NCBI RefSeq assembly: GCF_009689005.1
Contig: NZ_AP021879.1
Coordinates: 4,030,001-4,094,000 of the forward strand
Origin: Desulfosarcina ovata subsp. ovata
GTDB taxonomy: Bacteria > Desulfobacterota > Desulfobacteria > Desulfobacterales > Desulfosarcinaceae
Length of the DNA stretch: 64,000 nucleotides
Direction: 5' to 3'
Shown: piece after piece, positions 44,444 through 53,401 of the stretch
Numbering within the stretch: the first letter of the stretch is position 1
Layout: each line of letters begins with the position of its first letter
Program-made: the position numbers and the translations under genes
The notes under the pieces: model-generated
Databases searched by the model: none
Told to the model about the DNA's origin: nothing
What the model saw: only the letters and a program-made list of their open reading frames with translations

Positions 44444-44936
44444 ATGCCCAGACAATCCCAAATAGATGCCCCCGGCGCCCTTCACCATATAATTGTGCGG
44501 GGAATTGAACGGCGGAAAATATTCCTTGATGACCAGGATCGAAACAGCTTTATCGAACGGCTGGGGCACATCGTTGAGCATACGGGAACCATGTGTTACG
44601 CATGGGCGCTCATCCCAAACCATCCTCATCTTTTGCTGCGTACCGGCCAGGCGCCAATCGCTACTGTGATGCGCCGTCTTCTGACCGGCCATGCCGTAGG
44701 CTTTAACAAACGCCACCGTCGTTCTGGTCACTTGTTTCAGAACCGCTATAAATCGATCTTGTGCCAGGAAGATCCCTGCTTTCTTGAGCTGGTGCGGTAC
44801 CCAAGGAACGCTTTGAATCTCAACACGCACTCAAGGCCCGAGGAATCGATGTAGACCATTTGGCCCTGCGAGTTGCCGAGTTGCTTGGAATAAACGTCAA
44901 GCAAGTGTGGCAGCCAGGAAAAGCGCGCCTTCAGGT
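44444..44936 (+). pseudogene. REP-associated tyrosine transposase (RAYT), internally deleted
   Basis: The frame MPRQSQIDAPGALHHII carries the HUH motif NHPHLLLRT and the Tyr-bearing LFQNRYKSILCQED. After LELVRY the frame is lost and a later piece reads RGIDVDHLALRVAELLGINV, the C-terminal helix-turn-helix part. Part of the middle is deleted, so it is inactive. It is the parent type of the M1 miniature elements, which retain only its first codons. Confidence 0.85.
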
Positions 44937-45065
44937 GAAGGATGAAATCGATTTTAAAATAGATAAAATACCACCATTTGGAATTTTTCATTTGGTCTTT
45001 GACATTCATGGACGCTCTAATTTTGGGAAGAAAAGCAACCCGGAAATCTACATGCGATTGCCCTG
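44937..45065 (-). repeat. Inverted duplication of the thi4 3' end, copy 2
   Basis: Reverse complement of 39935-40062, including the last codons of thi4. It directly abuts the RAYT relic on one side and the amino-acid transporter promoter region on the other. Confidence 0.85.
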
Positions 45066-45163
45066 CCTCCTCTTGCTAAATACCTTGCCCAATCTTGGAT
45101 AAATATACTATACAAGCCTGGATGCTGAAATCGGTTTTCAAACCAAGGAGAAAGGGGAAAAAT

Positions 45164-45913
45164 ATGCTGAGAAAAAAATTACTTATTATCTGCGGTATCC
45201 TGATGCTGGTATTTTGTGGCCAGGCCTTTGGCGCCGGCAAACTGGTCAACGGTATTGACGCCAACTTTCCGCCGTTCGCCTTCATCGACAAGACCGGCCA
45301 GCCAAGCGGCTTCGATGTCGAGGCCATGGACTGGGTGGCAAAAGAGATCGGCATGGAGGTTTCCCACCAGCCCATCGAGTGGGACGGCATCATCACCAGC
45401 CTGCTGACCAAGAAAATCGATATCATCGCCTCCGGCATGAGTATAACCGAAGAACGGGCCAAGAAAGTCAATTTTTCCATTCCCTACTGGGTCATCAAGC
45501 AGGTCATGGTCGCCAAGAAAGATTCATCTCTTACCATCGATGACATTCTCAACGGCAAGAAGGCTGTTGGTGTTCAGCAGGGTACCTCGGAAGCCAAATG
45601 GATCAAGCAAGAGGCCGCCAAAAAAGGTTGGAACCTGAAACTGCATTACTACAGCTCCGCCCCGCTGGCCGTTGAAGACGTGCTCAATGGCAGGATCGAC
45701 GCGGCCGCCATGGACGACGCCCCGGCAAAGGATGCCATGGGTAAGAAGGCCGTCAAGATCGTCGGCACCTTCGGCATGCACGACGAAGAGTTCGGCTATG
45801 CGGTCCGCAAGGAAGACACGGAGCTTCTGAAAAAAGTCAACGCCGCGCTTGAGAAGCTGATGGGCACCCCCGAATGGACTGCCTTGATTGAGAAGTATGA
45901 GTTGAATAAGTAA
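45164..45913 (+). CDS. Polar amino-acid ABC transporter, periplasmic binding protein
   Basis: ATG 45164 (AAGGAGAAAGGGG in front) gives 249 residues. A signal peptide (LLIICGILMLVFCGQAFGA) is followed by an SBP_bac_3 domain: NFPPFAFIDKTGQPSGFDVE, YWVIKQVMVAKKDSSL, VGVQQGTSEAKW, and DAAAMDDAPAKDAM. It delivers a polar amino acid to the permease encoded next. First gene of a five-gene operon ending with an aminotransferase. Confidence 0.92.
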   Translation: MLRKKLLIICGILMLVFCGQAFGAGKLVNGIDANFPPFAFIDKTGQPSGFDVEAMDWVAKEIGMEVSHQPIEWDGIITSLLTKKIDIIASGMSITEERAKKVNFSIPYWVIKQVMVAKKDSSLTIDDILNGKKAVGVQQGTSEAKWIKQEAAKKGWNLKLHYYSSAPLAVEDVLNGRIDAAAMDDAPAKDAMGKKAVKIVGTFGMHDEEFGYAVRKEDTELLKKVNAALEKLMGTPEWTALIEKYELNK

Positions 45914-45968
45914 TTTCTCGACTGAACGGGTTCCGCGACGCACCGTTTCGGGACCCTAATTATTGCCA

Positions 45969-46649
45969 ATGCCAACCGCACTATCAGTCGTCATCGACGC
46001 CCTACCTTATCTACTGCAAGGCTCCCTTCTGACGGCAAGCATTGTGGTCGCTGCCATGCTGCTCGGTCTGGTCATCGGAACCTTCATGGCCGTCGGGCTG
46101 GTTTACGGCAACAAGGTCGTCCGCTATCTGCTGACGCTCTATCTGTGGATTTTCAGAGGGGTGCCGGTGGTCGTACTGCTCTTTTTGTTCTACTTCGGAA
46201 TTTTTAATTTTTTCGGCTTACCGTTCAGCGCCTTCACTGCCGTGACCATCGTCCTGGGAATGACCACCGGCGCTTATCAGGCCAATATTTTCAGGGGCGC
46301 CATCCTCTCGCTGCCCCAGGGCCAATTCAAGGCGGCCAGCGGCCTGGGCATGACCGACAGCCAGGCCATACGCTGCATCATCCTGCCGCAAATTTTGCGC
46401 ATTTCCATCCCGGCCTGGTCCAACGAGTTTTCGATCATCCTCAAGGATTCAGCCCTGGCCTTTGTGATCGGCGCGCCGGAAATCATGGCCCGGACCCAGT
46501 TCGTGGCTTCCCGCACCTACCAGCACCTGGCCATGTACATCACGGCCGGAGTCATTTACTTTTTTCTCACCTGGGCCGGCGTGATGGCGCTAAGAAAGCT
46601 TGAGCAGCATGTACGCATACCAGGCTATTCATATAACGGAAGCCGATGA
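45969..46649 (+). CDS. Polar amino-acid ABC transporter, permease 1
   Basis: A HisM/GlnP-type permease of about 226 residues (TTG at 45963 is an alternative start) with about five membrane helices and the EAA loop FKAASGLGMTDSQAIRCIIL. Its TGA stop overlaps the ATPase start as ATGA, implying translational coupling. Confidence 0.9.
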   Translation: MPTALSVVIDALPYLLQGSLLTASIVVAAMLLGLVIGTFMAVGLVYGNKVVRYLLTLYLWIFRGVPVVVLLFLFYFGIFNFFGLPFSAFTAVTIVLGMTTGAYQANIFRGAILSLPQGQFKAASGLGMTDSQAIRCIILPQILRISIPAWSNEFSIILKDSALAFVIGAPEIMARTQFVASRTYQHLAMYITAGVIYFFLTWAGVMALRKLEQHVRIPGYSYNGSR

Positions 46650-47410
46650 ACGATAAACATTCTATTTTGAAGTGCACGAACATCTCCAAATCGTATGACG
46701 ATCAACTCATTTTAAGCAATGTCAGCGTAGAGCTGACCAAAGGCGAGATCAAAGTGCTCATCGGCCCTTCCGGAGGCGGGAAAAGCACGCTCTTGCAGTG
46801 CATCAATTGTTTGGTAATTCCGGATTCCGGAAAAATCGTTATCGAAGACCACCCCATCCATCTGACTCGCAAACCGGACCTATACCGTCTGCGACAACAG
46901 GTCGGCATGATTTTTCAGGATTTCAATTTATTCGATCATCTCACGGCGCTGGAAAACATCACCATCGCTCTGTGCAAGGTCAAGAAACTGGACAAACCGG
47001 CAGCCAGAAAACGGGCGCAGATCGAGCTGGAACAGGTGGGGCTGGCCGACAAGGCGACCCTCTACCCGGCCCAGTTATCCGGCGGACAAAAACAACGGGT
47101 GGCCATTGCCCGGGCACTGGCCATGGATCCCAAGATTCTGCTGCTTGACGAGCCGACCTCCGCCCTGGACCCCACGCTTATCGGAGAGGTGATCTCGGTC
47201 ATCAAGGGGCTGGCGGACAAGGGGATGACCATGATCATGGCCACCCATCAAATCAGCCTGATCAACAACATCGCCGACGAAATTCTGTTCATGGAAAAGG
47301 GGCGCATCGTGGAACAGGGCGCGCCGTCCGTACTCCTTGGCAAGGGCAATGAAAGCAGGTCCCAGGGGTTTTGCGACAAACTGAATGATCTGGCCGCCGT
47401 GGAGGGGTAG
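46646..47410 (+). CDS. Polar amino-acid ABC transporter, ATP-binding protein
   Basis: 254 residues. Walker A GPSGGGKST, Q-loop VGMIFQDFNLF, signature LSGGQKQRVAIARAL, Walker B ILLLDEPTSAL, and switch His in MATHQISL. GlnQ/HisP-type ATPase that powers uptake through the two flanking permeases. Confidence 0.95.
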   Translation: MNDKHSILKCTNISKSYDDQLILSNVSVELTKGEIKVLIGPSGGGKSTLLQCINCLVIPDSGKIVIEDHPIHLTRKPDLYRLRQQVGMIFQDFNLFDHLTALENITIALCKVKKLDKPAARKRAQIELEQVGLADKATLYPAQLSGGQKQRVAIARALAMDPKILLLDEPTSALDPTLIGEVISVIKGLADKGMTMIMATHQISLINNIADEILFMEKGRIVEQGAPSVLLGKGNESRSQGFCDKLNDLAAVEG

Positions 47411-47412
47411 CC

Positions 47413-48078
47413 ATGGAACTGTCGCCTTTTTATCAGGAACTTTTCACCAGCCTCAACCGGGGCGTGATCATGTCGGTGGCGCTGATCGTGCCCTCGGCGG
47501 TGGGTGGTGTGTTGATCGGCATCCTCGCCGGCACCGTGCGCACCTTCGGCAGCAGAATCGGCAGGGCCATCGGCGATGGCTATGCCGCCGTTTTTCGCGG
47601 CACTCCGTTGGTCGTACAACTGTTCGTCATCTATTTCGGTCTGCCCAACCTGGGCATCTACTTCACGCCCTATGCCGCCGCGGTCACCGGCTTTACCCTA
47701 TGCAGCGGCGCCTATCAGTCGGAATATATCCGCGGAGCACTGCTCTCCATTAAAAACGGCCAGTATTTCGGTGCCCAGGCTCTGGGGTTCACCACTTTTC
47801 AAACCATCTTCTGGATCATCGTCCCCCAGGCCATACGACGGGCCATTCACGGGTGCGGCAACGAGATCATCTATCTGATCAAATACTCATCCCTGGCGTT
47901 CATTGTCACCTGCATCGAGTTGACCGGCGAAGGCAAAACCATCGCCACCGAGTATTTTCGCTTTACAGAAGTATTCACCATCATCGGGATTTACTATCTC
48001 GTGCTGGTCTCCCTGGCTATGCTGATCCTGAAAAAAATTGAAGAATGGCTTTATATTCCCGGCTTCGGCCATCACTAA
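47413..48078 (+). CDS. Polar amino-acid ABC transporter, permease 2
   Basis: A 221-residue HisQ/GlnP-type permease with about five membrane helices and the EAA loop YFGAQALGFTTFQTIFWIIV. It starts two bases after the ATPase stop. It forms a heterodimer with permease 1. Confidence 0.9.
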   Translation: MELSPFYQELFTSLNRGVIMSVALIVPSAVGGVLIGILAGTVRTFGSRIGRAIGDGYAAVFRGTPLVVQLFVIYFGLPNLGIYFTPYAAAVTGFTLCSGAYQSEYIRGALLSIKNGQYFGAQALGFTTFQTIFWIIVPQAIRRAIHGCGNEIIYLIKYSSLAFIVTCIELTGEGKTIATEYFRFTEVFTIIGIYYLVLVSLAMLILKKIEEWLYIPGFGHH

Positions 48079-48108
48079 AAACACCCTTCAACCTGTAATC
48101 CAACTGCC

Positions 48109-49398
48109 ATGGCAACTTACACTCCCATCACCGAAGAACTTAAAAACATCGTTCGATCCCAACCAGGTGCTCAACCCAGGGAAAATCTTTCCGTGAAACA
48201 ACGAGAACGCCTCATGCAAGAACACCTTACACCACAGAACCTGCTTTCCTCCAGCCGCCGGGTGCGAGCCATCTCGCCTTCGGCCACCAAACAGATGGCG
48301 ATCATCGCCGCACGCGTCGGAGGCTGCGTCTCTCTCGGCCAGGGTGTTCCTTCATTCATCACCCCACCGCACATCATCGAGGCGGTTACCCATGCCTTGA
48401 AAAACGATGTGGGTAGCGGGCAATACTCCCTGCAAACCGGGATGACGGCTCTGCGCCAGTGCATTGCTCGCCGTTTTCTTGAGGAGAAAAAAGTAAGCGT
48501 CGACCCCGAAAGCGAAATCTGCGTGACAGTTGGCGGCATGGAGGCGCTGTTGGCCACGGTCATGACCGTGGTGGATGAGGGCAACCAAGTTATTCTTCCC
48601 TCTCCCACCTACGCCTCCTACACCGAACAGGTTGTGCTCGCCGGCGGCACGCCCGTGTATGTTCCGCTGACCGACAAGTGGGAACTGGGTCTTAAGGCCA
48701 TTACAGAAGCCATTACCCCGAGAACAAAGGCCCTGATGCTTTGCAACCCGGGCAATCCAACAGGAACGGTTTTTTCCGACGAGCAGGTCCTGGCAATCTG
48801 CGAACTGGCAGTCGCCCACGGTTTTGTGGTCATCATCGACGAAGCGTACGACTACATGGTCTATGGCGGTGGCATGCCGGTCAACCCCCTCTCGGTTGAA
48901 CGGTTTCGCGACAACGTCATCTCCATCTCTTCGCTCTCTAAGAAATACGCCCTTACCGGATGGCGTGTGGGCTGGGTGATCGCTGCGGCCCGGTGGATGG
49001 AACAGATCATGAAGGTTCACGACGCAGCAACCATCTGCGCGCCTACCCCTTCCCAGATCGCGGCCCTGGCGGCCATGGAAGGCGATCAGCAATGCGTGCG
49101 GGATATGTGCATCGAGCTGACCAAACGAAGGGCGCTTTGCTGCAAGCGCCTTGACCGCCTGAGCGACTATTTCTCCTACGTGCCGCCCAGGGGGGCTTTC
49201 TATGTCATGTCCAAATACCGCTTTACCGATGACAATTCCAAGGAGGTGGCCATCCGTCTACTGGAGGAGGCCAAAGTGATCACCATCCCCGGCGGCGCTT
49301 TTGGATTAGGCGGCGAGGGGCACCTGCGCTTGTCGTTTGGTGGTGAGGAAAAGGTGATCGATGAAGCCTTTGACCGAATCGAACGGTGGCTGCGGTGA
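48109..49398 (+). CDS. PLP-dependent aminotransferase (class I/II)
   Basis: 429 residues. The fold-type I aminotransferase features are VSLGQGVPSFITPPHI, SPTYASYTEQV, LCNPGNPTGTVFSD, IIDEAYDYMVYGG and the PLP lysine K278 in SISSLSKKYALTGWRVGW, followed by the C-terminal LRLSFGG. It has an N-terminal extension of about 50 residues before the core and no obvious ribosome-binding site. Its place at the end of the amino-acid transporter operon suggests it transaminates the imported amino acid; aspartate- or aromatic-type substrates are likely. Confidence 0.88.
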   Translation: MATYTPITEELKNIVRSQPGAQPRENLSVKQRERLMQEHLTPQNLLSSSRRVRAISPSATKQMAIIAARVGGCVSLGQGVPSFITPPHIIEAVTHALKNDVGSGQYSLQTGMTALRQCIARRFLEEKKVSVDPESEICVTVGGMEALLATVMTVVDEGNQVILPSPTYASYTEQVVLAGGTPVYVPLTDKWELGLKAITEAITPRTKALMLCNPGNPTGTVFSDEQVLAICELAVAHGFVVIIDEAYDYMVYGGGMPVNPLSVERFRDNVISISSLSKKYALTGWRVGWVIAAARWMEQIMKVHDAATICAPTPSQIAALAAMEGDQQCVRDMCIELTKRRALCCKRLDRLSDYFSYVPPRGAFYVMSKYRFTDDNSKEVAIRLLEEAKVITIPGGAFGLGGEGHLRLSFGGEEKVIDEAFDRIERWLR

Positions 49399-49467
49399 GG
49401 AAGGCTTATAAGTTAGGTTGAGTACTCGGTATCCGATATATTGGCGAGACGAAAAATGCACCCGGAA

Positions 49468-50142
49468 TTAATTGGCAATCTCACAAAAAACGGCGGAATC
49501 ATCTATTTCACAGGTCGTGAACCTGACTCCGAGCGCCGCGCACAGTTCGCTGAAATCTCCGGGCGTCATTCTTCCTGCGCGAAACCCATCCGTACAGACG
49601 ATGGACCCGTTCTTGCTGGCCGCATAATCGATTGGGCCCACAAGGCCCTCGGCAGACTGGGCTTCGAACCAGGCCAGGCGGTGCGGCCAGAAACGGTCCG
49701 AGTAGGATGAGAACAACACGATGCCGCCCCTGCGAGCCACCCGCAGTGCTTCGAGAACAAGGGCCTGTCGGTCGACGTTGAAGGCACAGATGCCGTTCTG
49801 GATGCAGACCACGACATCGAAGGCCTTGTCCGGGAAGCCGAGCGCCAGTGCGTCCATGATCAGAAATTCGCACGATTCTTCGCTGTCGAGGCTGCGGGCA
49901 TAGGCGATGTTCCCGGCGGCGCTGTCTATGCCGACGGTCCGTCTGGCGGCCTTGGCCAGCCGGGTCGTGACCCGGCCGTACCCACAGCCGAGTTCAAGCA
50001 CGGCATCGGTGGGCCGAATACGATCCAGCACATGGCGGATTTCCGCTTTCAAGTACTGCTCGACGCGCGGGGATGCGATTCGATAGCACCGTTCCAGCCT
50101 CTTGCCGGATAGTTTTTCATCGTAATAAACCGAGCCGGCCAT
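49468..50142 (-). CDS. SAM-dependent methyltransferase
   Basis: ATG 50142 with GAGGTGG in front gives 224 residues. Class I motif I is VLELGCGYGRVTTRL, with motif II-like FDVVVCIQNGICAFN. It is the last gene in the run hutC-ftcD-hutU-liv, overlapping nothing but starting 9 bases after livF, so it is probably cotranscribed. The substrate is unknown. Confidence 0.8.
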   Translation of the reverse strand: MAGSVYYDEKLSGKRLERCYRIASPRVEQYLKAEIRHVLDRIRPTDAVLELGCGYGRVTTRLAKAARRTVGIDSAAGNIAYARSLDSEESCEFLIMDALALGFPDKAFDVVVCIQNGICAFNVDRQALVLEALRVARRGGIVLFSSYSDRFWPHRLAWFEAQSAEGLVGPIDYAASKNGSIVCTDGFRAGRMTPGDFSELCAALGVRFTTCEIDDSAVFCEIAN

Positions 50143-50150
50143 GGACCACC

Positions 50151-50873
50151 TCACTTTTTTTCATCACCATGAAGGCCCAAAATAGAATCGATCATCTCCG
50201 AAGACTGGGCCGCCTCTTCTGCGCTACCCTGCCAAACGGTATTGCCGGACTCCAAAACCAGCACGGCGTCGGCCGCTTCCAGGGCGCGCTGGGTACTTTG
50301 CTCCACGAGAAGAATGGTCATGCCTTCGCGGTTCAGTTCGCGAATGGCGGCGTAGCAAATATCGATGGCCTTGGGCATGAGTCCCAGGGAGAGTTCGTCC
50401 ACCATGAGAAGTCGGGGATCGGCCATCAGCGCCCGGCCAATGGCCAGCATCTGCTGTTCGCCGCCGGAGAGGGAACCGGCCTTCTGGCGCAGTCGTTCTC
50501 CCAACCGGGGAAACATCTCGATCACCCGGGTCATGTTTTTTTCGCATTGCTCCTTGGACCGGGTATAGCCGCCCGTCACCAGGTTTTCCTTGACGCTCAA
50601 ATCCTTGAATAGTCTGCGACCTTCCGGGCAAAGGGCGATACCCCGCTTGACGCGTTCCATGGGAGAAAGGTGAGTGATATTTTGATCGTCGTAGAGAACC
50701 CGGCCCGAGGTTACCGTGACATGCCCGGCCAAGGCCATGATCAAGGAGGATTTTCCCGCGCCGTTGGCCCCCAGCAAGGCGGTAACGGAACCTTTTTCCA
50801 CCGACAGGTCCATCTGGTTGACCACCTGCATGTTGCCGTAAGCGCAGCACACCTGTTCCAGCGTTAATAACAT
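50151..50873 (-). CDS. livF: Branched-chain-type amino-acid ABC transporter, ATPase LivF
   Basis: 240 residues. Walker A GANGAGKSS, signature SLSGGEQQMLAIGRALMADP, Walker B LLMVDELSLG. Second ATPase of a HAAT-family importer. It starts three bases after livG ends. The position behind hutU suggests import of histidine or urocanate rather than leucine. Confidence 0.92.
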   Translation of the reverse strand: MLLTLEQVCCAYGNMQVVNQMDLSVEKGSVTALLGANGAGKSSLIMALAGHVTVTSGRVLYDDQNITHLSPMERVKRGIALCPEGRRLFKDLSVKENLVTGGYTRSKEQCEKNMTRVIEMFPRLGERLRQKAGSLSGGEQQMLAIGRALMADPRLLMVDELSLGLMPKAIDICYAAIRELNREGMTILLVEQSTQRALEAADAVLVLESGNTVWQGSAEEAAQSSEMIDSILGLHGDEKK

Positions 50874-50876
50874 CCT

Positions 50877-51620
50877 TTAGCCTCCAAGGTAGGCAGCCCG
50901 CACATCGGGCTGTTTCATGACCTCCATGGGCGCCCCCTGGGCAAGATTGCGACCGTTGTCCAGTACGTGCAGCCGGTCGCTGATGCGCAGCACCTCGCTC
51001 AGATTGTGTTCGATCATGACAATGGTAATGCCCTGGTTGGCGATCTCCCGGATGGTATCGGCCAACATGGCTGCCTCCCGGCTGTTGAGACCCGCCAAGG
51101 GTTCGTCCAAAAGCAATACCCGGGGAGACTGGGAAAGCGCCCTTGCCACTTCCATGCGCTTGATCACGCCCAGCGGCTGGCTCGAAACCTCCTGGCCGGC
51201 AAAAGACTCGATACCCACCCGTTCAAGGCAGGCCATGGCCAGGGTCCTTTCCGGTTTGCGGTCCAGGGTGACCAGAGCCTTCAGGGTCCTGCTCACCTTC
51301 TCATGGCCAGCGGCAAACATGACGTTCTCAAGAACGTTCATGTTTGAAAAAGGACGCACGATCTGATGGGTCAAGGCAAGGCCCAGCCGGGCCCGTTTGT
51401 GGGTGGGCAGTGCCGTGATGTCTGCGTCCCCCAGGGTCAGGCGGGCCGAAACCGGCGTCACCGTGCCGATGATCACCTTGAGAAGTGTGGTCTTGCCTGC
51501 CCCGTTGGGGCCGATCAGGCTGAGCAGTTCGCCTTTTTCGACTTCCAGCGTTACGTCGTCCAAGGCCAGCAGGCCGCCGAATTTAACGGTTACCGAGGAG
51601 ACGGAGAGTATGCTTGTCAT
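50877..51620 (-). CDS. livG: Branched-chain-type amino-acid ABC transporter, ATPase LivG
   Basis: 247 residues. Walker A GPNGAGKTT, LivG-type loop THQIVRPFSNMNVLENVMFA, Walker B VLLLDEPLAGLN, switch region VMIEHNLSEV. The start overlaps livM by four bases. Confidence 0.92.
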   Translation of the reverse strand: MTSILSVSSVTVKFGGLLALDDVTLEVEKGELLSLIGPNGAGKTTLLKVIIGTVTPVSARLTLGDADITALPTHKRARLGLALTHQIVRPFSNMNVLENVMFAAGHEKVSRTLKALVTLDRKPERTLAMACLERVGIESFAGQEVSSQPLGVIKRMEVARALSQSPRVLLLDEPLAGLNSREAAMLADTIREIANQGITIVMIEHNLSEVLRISDRLHVLDNGRNLAQGAPMEVMKQPDVRAAYLGG

Positions 51621-52471
51621 GCGCTTTTCGCCTCCTTCCCACCGAAAATCATCCTGAAAACACCGGCAAGGCCCTCAGGAGCAAAGCGCATCACCGAGAA
51701 CAACAGCACTCCGTAAAGCAGTAGTTTATAGTCGTTGATAAATCGGAAAAACTCGGGCATGAGCACCAGGATCACGGCCGAAACAACGCAGCCGGCAATG
51801 GAGCCGATGCCCCCCACCGCTACTATGGAGAGAATGGTCACCGACTGAATGAACCCGAAGGTGTCCGGAATGATGAAGCGGGTGTAGTAGGTGTAAAGCC
51901 CGCCGGCAATGCCGGCCATGGCCGTTCCCATGGCAAAAGCGGCAATCTTGTAGGATTTTACATCCAGGCCGAGAACTTTGGCGGTTTCCTCGTCATTGGC
52001 CACGGCCTCGAAGGCAAAGCCCATCCAGGAGCGCTTCACATGCCAGGCAAAAAGGACACAGAAGATGGCCGAGCCCCAGATCAGGCCCAGGAAACCCCAT
52101 TGGCCAAGGCCGTGGGAAGGAATACCGGAAATACCCATCTCGCCGCCCAACACCTCCTGCTGGCGGACAATACCCACAAATAAAAAGGCAACGCCCATGG
52201 TGACGATGGCAAGAAAATCCTCACGGACCCGCAGACTGGTGAGCCCGATCACCGCCCCCACGATACCGGCCAGGATGCATCCGGCGCCAAGGGTGGCAAA
52301 CAATGGGAACCCGGCCTTGGCGAGCAAGGCGGCGCAGTAGGCCCCGATGCCGAAAAAGGCGGCATGTCCCAAGGAGATCTGGCCGCAGTAACCCGTGATC
52401 AGGTTCAGTCCCACGGCCAGGATAATATAGATGCCAACGTTCATCGCCAGGCTGATTTCATAAAGCCCCAT
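51617..52471 (-). CDS. livM: Branched-chain-type amino-acid ABC transporter, permease LivM
   Basis: 284 residues with eight to nine hydrophobic segments and the LivM motif LNLITGYCGQISLGHAAFFG. The pattern SLRVREDFLAIVTMGVAFL is also typical. It pairs with LivH. Confidence 0.92.
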   Translation of the reverse strand: MGLYEISLAMNVGIYIILAVGLNLITGYCGQISLGHAAFFGIGAYCAALLAKAGFPLFATLGAGCILAGIVGAVIGLTSLRVREDFLAIVTMGVAFLFVGIVRQQEVLGGEMGISGIPSHGLGQWGFLGLIWGSAIFCVLFAWHVKRSWMGFAFEAVANDEETAKVLGLDVKSYKIAAFAMGTAMAGIAGGLYTYYTRFIIPDTFGFIQSVTILSIVAVGGIGSIAGCVVSAVILVLMPEFFRFINDYKLLLYGVLLFSVMRFAPEGLAGVFRMIFGGKEAKSA

Positions 52472-52475
52472 CGTT

Positions 52476-53336
52476 TCACCTCGATGTAAAAAGCCCGGTG
52501 GGCCGGATCATGAGAACTATGATCAGGAATGCGAAGGCAATGGCATCCCGGTCGAGAAGACTGCCAAGGTAGATGGTCCCGAAAGCCTCCACCACGCCGA
52601 GGACAAGGGAGGCGATGAGGGTACCGCCCACATTGCCGAGCCCTCCTAGAACAATAATGGCAAGGGATTTGTACGAAGGCACCGCCCCCATGGTGGGTTC
52701 CACCAGGTTGCTTAAGAGCGCCACCAAAACCCCGGCCACGGCAGCCAACGCCGATCCCATGCCGAACACCAGATAGCGCACCCGGATGGGATCGATACCG
52801 AAACAGGCGGCCATCTTGGGATCGTCCACCGTGGCCCGCCATCCCGTGCCCACCTTCGTGCCCTGGGCCACCCAGGCAAGGATGCCCAGCAGCACAAGAT
52901 TGATGACCACCGTGGCGATCTGGCAGGTCCTTAAATAGATGCCGGCCACCTGGACCACATCCTGAAGCGGCGGGGTGACGAAACTCATACCGAAAGGACC
53001 GAAAACCAGGCGAAAAAGCTCCTCCATACCCATGTACAACCCGATGGATGCAATCAGCGCCACGTAGGGCGGGCGGTCCAAAATAGGTTCGTACACCAGG
53101 CGGTAGATCAAAATTCCGGCCAGCGCCGCGCCCGTGGCCGCCACGGTTACGCCAATGCCGAGGCTGCCGGTGTGGTTGGTCACCAGCACCCCGAGATAGG
53201 CCCCGAGGGTGAACAAACCGGCATGCGCCACATGCAGAACCCGCAGCAGCCCGTAGACCAGGGTCAGACCCACGGCAATGATGGCGTAGGTCGAACCCTG
53301 GATCAGTCCCTGGACGACAAGTTCAAGGAACAGCAC
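52476..53336 (-). CDS. livH: Branched-chain-type amino-acid ABC transporter, permease LivH
   Basis: 286 residues starting at GTG 53336 after AGAAGGAG. LivH signature QGLIQGSTYAIIAVGLTLVY and the cytoplasmic loop IIVLGGLGNVGGTLIASLVL. About eight membrane helices. Confidence 0.92.
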   Translation of the reverse strand: MLFLELVVQGLIQGSTYAIIAVGLTLVYGLLRVLHVAHAGLFTLGAYLGVLVTNHTGSLGIGVTVAATGAALAGILIYRLVYEPILDRPPYVALIASIGLYMGMEELFRLVFGPFGMSFVTPPLQDVVQVAGIYLRTCQIATVVINLVLLGILAWVAQGTKVGTGWRATVDDPKMAACFGIDPIRVRYLVFGMGSALAAVAGVLVALLSNLVEPTMGAVPSYKSLAIIVLGGLGNVGGTLIASLVLGVVEAFGTIYLGSLLDRDAIAFAFLIIVLMIRPTGLFTSR

Positions 53337-53401
53337 GTCACAGCTCCTTCTGGGTTGAACAATTAACTGTTAGCTTTCGCCAGCCAATCGTTTTCTTGTT
53401 C

